From an uncultured Erythrobacter sp. (GTDB lineage: Bacteria; Pseudomonadota; Alphaproteobacteria; Sphingomonadales; Sphingomonadaceae): DNA of 36,391 bases. Positions 7,523-15,667 of the stretch are shown here, piece by piece. Location: NCBI GenBank assembly GCA_938015255.1, contig CALLQC010000184.1, forward strand, positions 1 through 36,391. Reading direction: 5' to 3'. Position 1 is the stretch's first letter; the number at the start of each line of letters is the position of its first letter. The translations under genes were made by a program, and so were the position numbers. The notes beneath the pieces were generated by a model. It had not been told where the DNA came from. It was given only the letters and a program-made list of their open reading frames with translations, and made no database searches.

Positions 7523-9448
7523 ATGAGCGATACAGCAGCACCACCAGCGCATCATGCTCCCACAGGGGGCAAGGGGCATAGCGGCACAAAAGCTGCGCTG
7601 GCCGTCGGCGCTATCGGTATCGTGTTTGGCGATATCGGCACCAGCCCGCTTTACGCTTTCCGCGAAACCTTTGTCGGGCCGAATCCACTGGCGCTCGATA
7701 AAGCGCATGTGTTGGGCGTTATCAGTCTCATTTTCTGGTCGATGACGCTCGTCGTTGCGATTCAGTATGTCACCATCCTCATGCGGGCGGATAATAAAGG
7801 GCAGGGCGGCTCGCTCGCTCTCGTCGCGCTCATCAGCCGAAGTATTTCAAAATCGAAATATGGCTGGGTTGCGGTTCTCCTCGGCGTATTTGCGACATCG
7901 CTGTTTTACGGGGACAGCATGATCACGCCCGCGATTTCGGTCCTGTCCGCTGTTGAGGGTCTGACGGTGGTTGATGAGGGGCTGGAGCGCTTTGTTATCC
8001 CTATCGCGCTGTTCCTGCTGATATTCCTGTTTATGCTGCAAAAGCGCGGGACGGCAAAGGTTGGCGCGCTTTTTGCGCCGGTGATGATTGTGTATTTCAC
8101 CGTTATCGCAGGCATGGGTCTTTGGCAGATCATTGGTACGCCTGAGATTTTGTGGGCGCTCAACCCGTATCATGCGGTCAACTTCTTCATTCTCGATGGC
8201 TGGCTCGCTTTTCTTGCACTCGGTTCGGTCGTGCTTGCGGTTACCGGCTCGGAAGCGCTCTATTCGGATATGGGGCACTTTGGCCGCGGCCCGATGCGGC
8301 TGAGCTGGTTCGGCTTTGTAATGCCATGCCTGCTGCTGAATTATTTTGGGCAGGGTGCGATGATTATCGGCCTGCCGCCGGAGCAGGCAGCGCAAGCTAT
8401 CCAGAGCCCGTTCTTCTTCCTTGCCAATGAAGACTGGCGCTTGCCATTGGTGTTGTTGGCGACAGTTGCCACGTTCATTGCGAGCCAGGCTGTGATCTCG
8501 GGTGCGTTCTCGATCACGCATCAGGCAATCCAGATGGGCTATATCCCGCGCCTCAATGTGCTGCACACATCCGAGACCGAGGGCGGACAGATCTACATTC
8601 CGTTTATCAACTGGGCGCTGATGGTTGCGGTGATCATTCTGGTGCTGACATTCCAGAACTCGTCCAACCTCGCCAGTGCGTACGGGATTGCGGTGACGGG
8701 TGCGGTTACAATCGACACATTGCTGATGGCGGTGCTGTTCGTTGGCGTCTGGAAGTGGAAGTGGTGGTATGCGGCGCCTGTCGTCCTTGTATTCCTGATC
8801 GTGGACGGCGCGTATTTTGCAGCGAACCTCACCAAGGTACCGGACGGCGGATGGTTCCCGCTGATGGTGGGTTTCGTCGCCTTCCTGCTGCTCACGACAT
8901 GGGCTCGCGGGCGCAAGCTCATGCGCGAACGGATGAGCGAGCATGCGCTGCCGATGGAAATCTTCGCGAAATCGGCCAAGAATTCTGCCTTGCGCGTGCC
9001 AGGGACTGCGATCTTTATGGCTTCCAGCACGGCGGGGGTTCCGTCTGCTCTGCTTCACAACATCAAACACAATAAGGTTCTGCATGAACGCGTCGTGATC
9101 CTGACGGTCGATATCCAGGACGTACCCTATGTCGATCCCGATAATAGGTGCGAGTTCACCGATATGGGCGATGGGTTCTACCGCGCTGTGCTCCATTATG
9201 GATTTATGGAAGAAACGAGCGTGCCTGACGGGCTCAAGCATATGGAACGGTGCGGCGGTGAATTCGATATGATGCACACCAGCTTCTTCCTGTCCCGTCA
9301 GACATTGCTGGCGAGTGACAAACCCGGAATGCCTATCTGGCGCGAAAAGATATTCGCCTGGTTGCTCAGAAACTCTGCGAGCGCGATGGATTTCTTCAAA
9401 TTGCCCACCAATCGCGTGGTCGAGCTTGGCAGTCAGGTGGAAATCTAG
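7523..9448 (+). CDS. kup: Low-affinity potassium uptake transporter Kup
   Basis: A 641-residue KUP/HAK/KT family K+/H+ symporter of the inner membrane. The family signature [20 protein letters not shown] occurs in the first helix (about 29-48), followed by about eleven more hydrophobic helices. [13 protein letters not shown] and the [17 protein letters not shown] segment are strongly conserved family motifs. A C-terminal cytosolic domain of about 150 residues follows. ATG 7523 ([11 protein letters not shown]) was chosen over an upstream in-frame codon at 7415 because the family starts close to the first helix and the upstream part overlaps the candidate promoter. It is probably a single-gene unit. 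Confidence 0.96.
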   Translation: MSDTAAPPAHHAPTGGKGHSGTKAALAVGAIGIVFGDIGTSPLYAFRETFVGPNPLALDKAHVLGVISLIFWSMTLVVAIQYVTILMRADNKGQGGSLALVALISRSISKSKYGWVAVLLGVFATSLFYGDSMITPAISVLSAVEGLTVVDEGLERFVIPIALFLLIFLFMLQKRGTAKVGALFAPVMIVYFTVIAGMGLWQIIGTPEILWALNPYHAVNFFILDGWLAFLALGSVVLAVTGSEALYSDMGHFGRGPMRLSWFGFVMPCLLLNYFGQGAMIIGLPPEQAAQAIQSPFFFLANEDWRLPLVLLATVATFIASQAVISGAFSITHQAIQMGYIPRLNVLHTSETEGGQIYIPFINWALMVAVIILVLTFQNSSNLASAYGIAVTGAVTIDTLLMAVLFVGVWKWKWWYAAPVVLVFLIVDGAYFAANLTKVPDGGWFPLMVGFVAFLLLTTWARGRKLMRERMSEHALPMEIFAKSAKNSALRVPGTAIFMASSTAGVPSALLHNIKHNKVLHERVVILTVDIQDVPYVDPDNRCEFTDMGDGFYRAVLHYGFMEETSVPDGLKHMERCGGEFDMMHTSFFLSRQTLLASDKPGMPIWREKIFAWLLRNSASAMDFFKLPTNRVVELGSQVEI

Positions 9449-9513
9449 CGCGCTCGATATTGCCTCCACCCTGTAAAGCGCGTTAGCTAACTACGGCTAA
9501 GGAGGCGTTCGCA

Positions 9514-9753
9514 GTGGAAAATCACGGTGCATTGGTAGGCTGGGCTCATCACGACCACGGCGATGGACGGCTCCTGCTGCGCATCGAGACAGTACAAACG
9601 CTGAAGGATGCGAAAGAGCACAGTCCGGATATTACCCGCGTGATGCTCACAAAGCAGCAGGCCAAGGTACTGGCAAACTATCTGGTAAAGATTTCGGATG
9701 GTGAACTCGGCACGATGAAAAAGCCCGGTTTCTTCCGCCGCGTGTTTGGGTAA
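9514..9753 (+). CDS. Small conserved-looking protein of unknown function
   Basis: A 79-residue soluble protein starting with GTG 9514. An excellent ribosome binding site, TAAGGAGG (9498-9505), sits eight bases before it, which makes translation credible. The N-terminal half is acidic and histidine-containing (GWAHHDHGDG), the middle reads VMLTKQQAKVLANYLVKIS, and the end is basic (MKKPGFFRRVFG). No signal peptide, membrane helix or known domain is recognised. It stands between kup and the convergent yciB, only nine bases from the yciB stop. The function is unknown. Confidence 0.75.
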   Translation: MENHGALVGWAHHDHGDGRLLLRIETVQTLKDAKEHSPDITRVMLTKQQAKVLANYLVKISDGELGTMKKPGFFRRVFG

Positions 9754-9762
9754 CTGCCGCCG

Positions 9763-10410
9763 CTACTCTTTCGGGCCAGCGTCATCCTGGCCCAGGTCAA
9801 GACCGTGCCGCAAGAGCATAGGCATCTGGGTCATAATGAAGACCAGGCTAAGCGGCATGAACACCCAGAACTTGGCCCATAGCCAGCCTTCGAAACTCAT
9901 CACCCGCACCAGCACTTCGTTCAGCGCGGCAAGCGCCAGGAAGAACAGGCCCCAATTGCGCGAAAGCTTAAGCCAGCCTTGAGCGTCGACGCCCTCAAAT
10001 GCGGCTTCGAGAAGTATCTGCAACAGCGCCTTGCCCCGCAGCCATCCGCCGACCAGCAGCAAGCCGAACATGGCGTAAATCACAGTAGGCTTGAGCTGGA
10101 TAAAACGTTCGTCCTGCAACCAGATCGTCAAGGCGCCAAAACCGACTATGAGAACGGTGGAAAGCATCAGCATTGGCGAAACATGCCCCAGCTTGAGCTT
10201 GCTGAAAGCGAGAGCGATGACAGCGGCGACCATGAAAGCGATGGTCCCATAGATGACAGGGGCGATATCGCCGAATTGCGTATCCGCCGGTACGGGATAG
10301 AGTTTAAAGACGCCGAGAAAGATGATCAGCGGGCCATAGTCGACCAGCATGTTTATCCAGCCCGTTTTGGGTTTCGCGGCTAGGTCCGCGGCGGTGTTTT
10401 CCTCGGTCAT
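9763..10410 (-). CDS. yciB: Inner-membrane-spanning protein YciB / septation protein A
   Basis: A 215-residue polytopic inner-membrane protein of the YciB/IspZ family, linked to envelope integrity and septation. The N-terminal MLVDYGPLIIFLGVFKL is the family's opening motif. PTVIYAMFGLLLVGG and a late NEVLVR segment in a helix also fit. About five or six membrane helices are visible. Its ATG shares a base with the ftsY stop (TGATG on the reverse strand), so translation is coupled to ftsY; a downstream position after ftsY is common in alphaproteobacteria. Confidence 0.9.
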   Translation of the reverse strand: MTEENTAADLAAKPKTGWINMLVDYGPLIIFLGVFKLYPVPADTQFGDIAPVIYGTIAFMVAAVIALAFSKLKLGHVSPMLMLSTVLIVGFGALTIWLQDERFIQLKPTVIYAMFGLLLVGGWLRGKALLQILLEAAFEGVDAQGWLKLSRNWGLFFLALAALNEVLVRVMSFEGWLWAKFWVFMPLSLVFIMTQMPMLLRHGLDLGQDDAGPKE

Positions 10411-11333
10411 CAGGCAACTCCAGCGATTACGCGCGCAACCAGGTCAGGATCGAACGGGCGCAAATCTTCCATTTTTTCGCCTACACCAATGGCATGGATC
10501 GGCAGACCATACTGTTCGGCAGCGGCGACCAGCACGCCGCCGCGCGCCGTTCCGTCCAGCTTCGTCATGATCAGACCGGTGACGCCTGCCACTTCCTTGA
10601 AAACGTCGATCTGCGACAATGCGTTCTGCCCGTTTGTCGCATCCAGAACGAGCACCACATCATGCGGAGCCTCTGGATTTAACCGGCCCAGAACGCGGCG
10701 GATTTTCTCCAGTTCGTCCATAAGCTCGCGCTTGTTCTGAAGCCGTCCTGCGGTGTCCACGACCAGCGCATCAATTCCGGTATCGGTCGCCTGCTTGACC
10801 GCGTCGAACACGATCGACGCAGGGTCGCCGCCCTCTGGGCCGCGCACAATGTCCACACCGGCACGTTCTGCCCATGTGGCGAGCTGGCCGATGGCCGCCG
10901 CTCTGAAGGTGTCGCCCGCAGCCAGCAGAACGCCATAATCGTCCTCTGTGAAGAGGTGGGCGAGTTTGGCAATCGTGGTCGTCTTGCCCGATCCATTGAC
11001 CCCGATGACGAGGATTACCTGCGGACGCGGAAAGGCCGTGACCTCAAGCGGCCTTGCGACCGGACGCAGGATCTCTGCAATTTCGTCTGCGACCGCCAGC
11101 TTCAGCTCTTGTTGTGTGATCTGGGCGCCGAATTGCTTTTCGGATAGTTTGGCCCTGATGCGCGCTGCTGCTGACGGGCCCAGATCAGACATGATCAGCG
11201 CATCTTCCAGATCATCCAGTGTCGCATCGTCAAGCTTGCCGCCCCCGGCCAATCCGGTGAGGTTCTCGGACAGGCGATCGGATGTTTTGCGGAAGCCGCC
11301 AAGGAGCTTTTCGCTCCAGCTCGTCTCGCTCAT
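10410..11333 (-). CDS. ftsY: Signal recognition particle receptor FtsY
   Basis: A 307-residue SRP GTPase that receives ribosome-nascent chain-SRP complexes at the membrane. The NG domain is complete: P-loop GVNGSGKTTT (111-120), DTFRAAA, GDPASIV, DTAGR (193-197) and TKLDGTARGG. The N-terminal acidic A domain is very short compared with E. coli FtsY (497 residues), as usual for alphaproteobacteria. ATG 11333 (MSETSWSEKL) overlaps the mtaB stop as ATGA. A 53-residue in-frame upstream extension lies wholly within mtaB and was discarded. Confidence 0.96.
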   Translation of the reverse strand: MSETSWSEKLLGGFRKTSDRLSENLTGLAGGGKLDDATLDDLEDALIMSDLGPSAAARIRAKLSEKQFGAQITQQELKLAVADEIAEILRPVARPLEVTAFPRPQVILVIGVNGSGKTTTIAKLAHLFTEDDYGVLLAAGDTFRAAAIGQLATWAERAGVDIVRGPEGGDPASIVFDAVKQATDTGIDALVVDTAGRLQNKRELMDELEKIRRVLGRLNPEAPHDVVLVLDATNGQNALSQIDVFKEVAGVTGLIMTKLDGTARGGVLVAAAEQYGLPIHAIGVGEKMEDLRPFDPDLVARVIAGVA

Positions 11334-12505
11334 ACAGCCATGCCTTCCTGAATGTTGCGCACTGTTACGTCTGCGATTGTGCCCGCTCTCGTCCCGCTGG
11401 GCAGATCGACGCGAGCGTAATTGGGCGCATAGCCTGTGCCATCGCGTTCGGCGAGGACTGGCAGGGTTTCTCCCACAAGGCTGGCGAGCCATTCGGCGCG
11501 GATACTGGCGACTGCCGCGCGCAGTTCAGCCGCGCGCGCCTTTATGACTGTACGGTCAAGCTGCGGCATTCGTGCTGCCGGAGTGCCGGGCCGGGGCGAG
11601 AAGGGAAAGATATGACCATGCACAATGGCCAGTTCGCGGATGATTGAAAGATTGTCGGCATGATGCGCATCGCTCTCTGTCGGAAATCCGGCCATCAGGT
11701 CGGCCCCAACCGCGATTTCCGGTCGCCTTTCTTTCAGCGCCAGAACCAGGTCTACCGCGTCCTTGCGAAGGTGGCGGCGCTTCATCCGCTTCAAGATCAG
11801 ATCCGCGCCGTGCTGCAGTGACAGGTGGAGGTGCGGCATAACACGCTGCTCGCTCGCGATGAGTTCGAACAGCTGATCATCGATCTCTATCCCGTCGAGT
11901 GAAGACAAACGCAAACGGCCAAGCGCGGGAAAGGCATCAAGAATAGCTTCCGCCAGCGCGCCCAGTTTCGGCGCACCCGGCAGATCGTGCCCCCATGATG
12001 TCAGATCAACACCGGTCAGCACGGCTTCTTTAGCGCCAAGATCGAGGTGCTGTTCAATCTCGCTCAGGACTTCCGAGATAGCGAGTGAACGGCTTTTTCC
12101 CCGCCCTTGCGGGATTACGCAGAACGTGCAGTCATGATCGCAGCCATTCTGAACAGCGATGAACGCGCGTGTCTTGGTGGGAGCGATCGGGGGCGCATCG
12201 ACGGGAATATTCCAGGCACGCGGATCAAGCTTGCTTGCGTTTGCGATCAGCCCGTCAACCTCGGGCATATCCGCCAATTGCCCGCGTTCTATATCAGCGG
12301 CGCAGCCCGTTACGATCAGGCGGGCATCGGGACGCGCGCGGCGGGCCTTGCGAATGGTCTGACGTGTCTGACGCACCGCCTCGGAGGTGACGGCGCATGA
12401 ATTGACCACCACGATGTCCCCGGCATCGGAAAGCATCGCGCGCATCCGTTCGCTTTCGGCGATATTCAGGCGGCAGCCCAGCGATATGACTTTGGGATTG
12501 GTCAC
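11330..12505 (-). CDS. mtaB: tRNA (N6-threonylcarbamoyladenosine(37)-C2)-methylthiotransferase MtaB
   Basis: A 391-residue radical-SAM methylthiotransferase that converts t6A37 to ms2t6A37 in ANN-decoding tRNAs. The N-terminal UPF0004 domain has the three cluster cysteines C11 (ISLGCRLN), C37 (VVNSCAVTSEA) and C68 (VTGCAA). The radical-SAM motif CDHDCTFC provides C122, C126 and C129. GRGKSRS and a C-terminal TRAM-like stretch follow. The start is GTG 12505, which overlaps the dapF stop (GTGA); the MtaB-type opening VTNPKVISLGCRLN fits exactly there. A longer frame running back into dapF was rejected. RimO and MiaB are less likely because of the CDHDCTFCVIP sequence and the length. Confidence 0.92.
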   Translation of the reverse strand: MTNPKVISLGCRLNIAESERMRAMLSDAGDIVVVNSCAVTSEAVRQTRQTIRKARRARPDARLIVTGCAADIERGQLADMPEVDGLIANASKLDPRAWNIPVDAPPIAPTKTRAFIAVQNGCDHDCTFCVIPQGRGKSRSLAISEVLSEIEQHLDLGAKEAVLTGVDLTSWGHDLPGAPKLGALAEAILDAFPALGRLRLSSLDGIEIDDQLFELIASEQRVMPHLHLSLQHGADLILKRMKRRHLRKDAVDLVLALKERRPEIAVGADLMAGFPTESDAHHADNLSIIRELAIVHGHIFPFSPRPGTPAARMPQLDRTVIKARAAELRAAVASIRAEWLASLVGETLPVLAERDGTGYAPNYARVDLPSGTRAGTIADVTVRNIQEGMAV

Positions 12506-13311
12506 GAATAGTCGTTCCAATCGAATTCGCCGCGAAATGCCTCGGTCGCAGGGCCGGTCATCCGGATCGAGCCGCCCTGATCCCAGGCGATGGTCAAATC
12601 GCCGCCGGGCAGTGTTACGGTAACGGGGCTTTGCACCAATCCCCTGCGAATAGCGGCCACCGCCGCCGCGCAGGCTCCTGTGCCACATGCCCGGGTCAAT
12701 CCGGCGCCGCGTTCCCAGACATGCAGTTTCAGATGATCGGGACTAGCAAGGCTTGCTACGTTCACATTGATGCGTTCCGGAAATAGCGGATCGGTTTCAA
12801 TATTTGGGCCAATTCGGCCGAGTTCGACAGCGTCCGCGTTCTCGACGAAAAAGACGACATGAGGATTCCCGACGTTGACCGCCATCGGATGTTCGAGATC
12901 ATCCCATCCAACCGGCATAGCCGCCGTGTCCATCGCATAGGCGAGGGGGATTGCGTCCCAATCGAAATTCGGCTTCCCCATATCGACTGTGGCACCGCCA
13001 TTTGCGGGTTCTAGAGCTATGTCGCCGCCTGCCGTTTCAACCTTTGCGGGAGATCCGTGAAGCAAGGCAACGGCCCGGCTTGCATTGCCGCATGCTTCCA
13101 CTTCGCTGCCGTCTGCGTTGAAGATGCGCATCCTGAAATCTGCATTGTCACTCGGTTCAAGAATGATTACCTGATCACACCCTATCCCCTCTCGCCGGTC
13201 CGCGATACGCGCTGCGATACCTTTTGAAATCTGCGGAATATCCACGGCGCGCGCGTCCAGCACCACAAAGTCGTTGCCGAGGCCGTGCATCTTGATGAAA
13301 GGAACGCGCAT
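12502..13311 (-). CDS. dapF: Diaminopimelate epimerase
   Basis: A 269-residue cytosolic enzyme converting LL- to meso-diaminopimelate for lysine and peptidoglycan synthesis. Both catalytic cysteines are present: C74 in VEACGNASR and C209 in RACGTGACAA. The opening FIKMHGLGNDFVVLDAR is the family N-terminus. ATG 13311 was preferred over an ATG seven codons upstream because homologues start directly before FxKMHGLGND. The gene is translationally coupled to mtaB (GTGA), and it follows the GGDEF/EAL gene by 62 bases on the same strand. Confidence 0.96.
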   Translation of the reverse strand: MRVPFIKMHGLGNDFVVLDARAVDIPQISKGIAARIADRREGIGCDQVIILEPSDNADFRMRIFNADGSEVEACGNASRAVALLHGSPAKVETAGGDIALEPANGGATVDMGKPNFDWDAIPLAYAMDTAAMPVGWDDLEHPMAVNVGNPHVVFFVENADAVELGRIGPNIETDPLFPERINVNVASLASPDHLKLHVWERGAGLTRACGTGACAAAVAAIRRGLVQSPVTVTLPGGDLTIAWDQGGSIRMTGPATEAFRGEFDWNDYS

Positions 13312-13373
13312 AGTGACGCCGCATCTATGCACGCGTTTGCCCGGCGTCCAGTGTTAGCTAGTGTGCTGGCACC

Positions 13374-15047
13374 TTACAGGCTGGCTGACTGCTTTGGCTC
13401 AGCCGGTTCGATAGCCTCAAACTCCGCCAGATCGAGCACGTTGCTGTCAGCGGTGTCATTTTTGACAACCAGTTTGCTCATTTTTGCGAGGCGCGCAAAT
13501 ACCTGCTCAGAGCTTTCCGGCTTGCCGTAGAAATAACCCTGACCTTTCAGCTGCCCCATTTTTTTCAGTGTTGCCAGGATTTCCTCGCTCTCGATGCCCT
13601 CTGCCGTGATTGGCAGATCGAGGCCGCGCCCCAGCGAAACGATGGCATTGACGATCGTGCTGTTGCCTTCGGATTCCTGAAGTTCGCGGACGAAAGTCCG
13701 GTCGATCTTGAGCCGGTCAAACGGGAGCGAGCGAAGCTGCTCCAGACTGGAATAGCCGGTGCCAAAATCATCAAGGCTGATCTTTACGCCCTGGTTCTGG
13801 AGGCTGGTGATCATGGACCTGACCATGCCGATATTGTCGTGCAGGCAGCTTTCGGTGACTTCGATTTCGAGCCGATGTGCAGGGAAATTGCTGCTGATCA
13901 ATTGCTTCAAAAGCTTTTGGGCGAACCACGGATCGCGCAGCTGAACCGGGGAGATATTGACCGACAGAGTAAGGTTCTCATCCCACAGCAGCGCGTCCGC
14001 AAATGCCTGCTCCATCAGACTTTCCGACATTTCGGAAATCAGGCCCATCTCCTCGGCGATCGGAATGAAGATTTCAGGGCTGACAAGACCGAGCCGAGGT
14101 GAATCCCAGCGCGCAAGCATCTCAAAACCGACAAGCTCGTTCGATTGCAGGTCCACCTGTTGTTCGTAATAGGGGACAAATTCTCCGTCACTAAGGCCAG
14201 CGCGGATGCTGGTCTCGAGTTCGTTACGGAACCGCAGCTCGTTTTCCATCGCGGGCTCGAACCAGAAATAGCGGTTCTTGCCCTGCTTCTTCGCGTGATA
14301 CATTGCAATATCAGCGCGGTGCATGAGCTCGGCGGCATCGGTCACGTGGGGATTGATACCGGTTTCATCGCAATCGGTCGCTATCCCGATCGACATTGTC
14401 GCGTCGATCACCAGACTGCCCAACCGGAATGGCAGAATAACCCTGTCAAACAGGCGGATCACCAGTTCATCGATTCGGCTGCGTAAGGCTGGATCATACC
14501 CGATTACGAATGCAAATTCGTCACCCCCAAGCCGGGCGAGAACGGCGTCTTTCGGCAGTTCGTTGAGAATGCGTTCGGACAGCGCGACAAGAACTTTGTC
14601 ACCAATCGAGTGGCCATGCATATCATTGATTTGCTTGAAATTATCGAGATCAATCATCGCATAGGCGACGGCCTGCCCCTGCGCGTTTGTGCGGGCACGC
14701 AAGGCATCCGTAGCCGCGGTCATGCTGCGCCTGTTGAGCGTGCCGGTCAGCGGATCAATCTCTGCAAGCTCTCGCGCGTAGGCTTCCGCCCGTTTGCGCT
14801 CGCTGATTTCATGGGTGAGCTGCCGGTAACGGCGCCACCCGAAAATGATCAGCGCGATGTTGAGCAGCAGAGCATTCGTCAAAAGCGGATCGGGACCCTT
14901 GCCATTGCTCAGCAATGCATTTGCGATGCTGGGCAACACAGTGCCGCCGGTTCCAACGAACATGATGATCGCGGCTGTGGCAATACCGAGTGCAACCAGG
15001 TCCCTCTCAGCGGTGCCGAAGCTTTTCTTGCTCTCTTCGTCTTTCAC
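13374..15047 (-). CDS. Membrane-anchored GGDEF-EAL protein (c-di-GMP turnover)
   Basis: A 557-residue tandem cyclase/phosphodiesterase. Two membrane helices (about 17-37 and 56-70) flank a short loop of some 20 residues, and a short coiled linker leads to the GGDEF domain with an intact GGDEF motif (174-178). The RxxD inhibitory site is absent (PKDA instead). The EAL domain has E309-M-L in place of EAL, N364 (VNISPVQL), VTES, DDFGTG (426-431), K447 (LKIDR), AEGIES and Q503, so the phosphodiesterase set looks complete. It may be bifunctional or mainly a phosphodiesterase. No sensory domain is visible apart from the membrane part. It precedes dapF on the same strand. Confidence 0.93.
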   Translation of the reverse strand: MKDEESKKSFGTAERDLVALGIATAAIIMFVGTGGTVLPSIANALLSNGKGPDPLLTNALLLNIALIIFGWRRYRQLTHEISERKRAEAYARELAEIDPLTGTLNRRSMTAATDALRARTNAQGQAVAYAMIDLDNFKQINDMHGHSIGDKVLVALSERILNELPKDAVLARLGGDEFAFVIGYDPALRSRIDELVIRLFDRVILPFRLGSLVIDATMSIGIATDCDETGINPHVTDAAELMHRADIAMYHAKKQGKNRYFWFEPAMENELRFRNELETSIRAGLSDGEFVPYYEQQVDLQSNELVGFEMLARWDSPRLGLVSPEIFIPIAEEMGLISEMSESLMEQAFADALLWDENLTLSVNISPVQLRDPWFAQKLLKQLISSNFPAHRLEIEVTESCLHDNIGMVRSMITSLQNQGVKISLDDFGTGYSSLEQLRSLPFDRLKIDRTFVRELQESEGNSTIVNAIVSLGRGLDLPITAEGIESEEILATLKKMGQLKGQGYFYGKPESSEQVFARLAKMSKLVVKNDTADSNVLDLAEFEAIEPAEPKQSASL

Positions 15048-15135
15048 CCTGATTTCCCGGCCCCTTGCGGCACCTTACTCTCCCCGGAGCGTAGGTGCGC
15101 CACTTAAGAAATTGCGATTCCGCGCCTACGTATGC

Positions 15136-15171
15136 TGTCAGCCTATAAAAATCGGGTTAACTTGGCTGACA
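15136..15171. repeat. Inverted repeat in the divergent GGDEF-EAL / EVE intergenic region
   Basis: Perfect 8-bp arms, TGTCAGCC (15136-15143) and GGCTGACA (15164-15171), are separated by 20 AT-rich bases containing TATAAAAATC and GTTAAC. It lies between the two divergently transcribed genes and is spaced like an operator read by a dimer on two faces. It could also be a hairpin in one of the leaders. No regulator is assigned. Confidence 0.45.
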
Positions 15172-15250
15172 TAAGAATAGTCGGCACTGGATCAGGGGCT
15201 TTTCGAACAGTATTGCGGGCAGCATTGGTATCCTGATGGAGAGATAACTC

Positions 15251-15667
15251 ATGTCCCGCCCAAGCTATTGGCTCATAAAGTCAGAACCCTTTGAATACAG
15301 CTGGAACGATCTGGTGGCCCAAAAAGAGGGCACATGGGATGGTGTGCGCAATCATCTCGCCAAGAAAAATCTCAAAGCGATGGAGGTTGGCGACCTCTGC
15401 TTTTTCTACCATTCGCGCGAGGGACTTGAAATTGTGGGTATCGCCGAAGTGAGCGTGGCCGACATTCTCGACCCGACAGATGAAACCGGCAAGTGGGCTG
15501 CGGTGAAGGTCAAGCCAAAGCAAGAATTGGCCAGGCCGGTTACGTTGAAGCAAATCAAGTCAGAGCCTAAGCTAGCCGATTGCGAACTGGTGCGTTTGTC
15601 GCGTCTTTCCGTTGCCAGCATTAAGCCGGACGAATGGAAGATCATCTGCGAGATGGCGGAAGGTTAG
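15251..15667 (+). CDS. EVE domain-containing protein
   Basis: A 138-residue single-domain protein of the EVE/PUA-like family (thymocyte nuclear protein 1 type), a fold thought to read modified bases in DNA or RNA. It has the characteristic YWLIKSEP opening (residues 6-13), the W-D-G-V-R-N block (EGTWDGVRNHLAKKNL), GDLCFFYHS and a C-terminal VRLSRLSVASI. GGAG at 15238-15241 sits nine bases before ATG. Its stop overlaps the stop of the convergent ThDP enzyme through a shared TTAG. The ligand in this organism is unknown; such proteins sometimes accompany modification-dependent restriction, but none is seen here. Confidence 0.9.
   Translation: MSRPSYWLIKSEPFEYSWNDLVAQKEGTWDGVRNHLAKKNLKAMEVGDLCFFYHSREGLEIVGIAEVSVADILDPTDETGKWAAVKVKPKQELARPVTLKQIKSEPKLADCELVRLSRLSVASIKPDEWKIICEMAEG

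Noticed and set aside
7847-9469. A 540-codon open frame on the reverse strand opposite kup
   Set aside because: Translation is highly charged and low in recognisable motifs. The forward strand encodes an unmistakable Kup transporter across the same bases.
11334-11492. N-terminal extension of ftsY by 53 residues
   Set aside because: It lies completely inside mtaB, is Arg-rich and unlike FtsY A domains; ATG 11333 overlaps the mtaB stop as expected for a coupled start.
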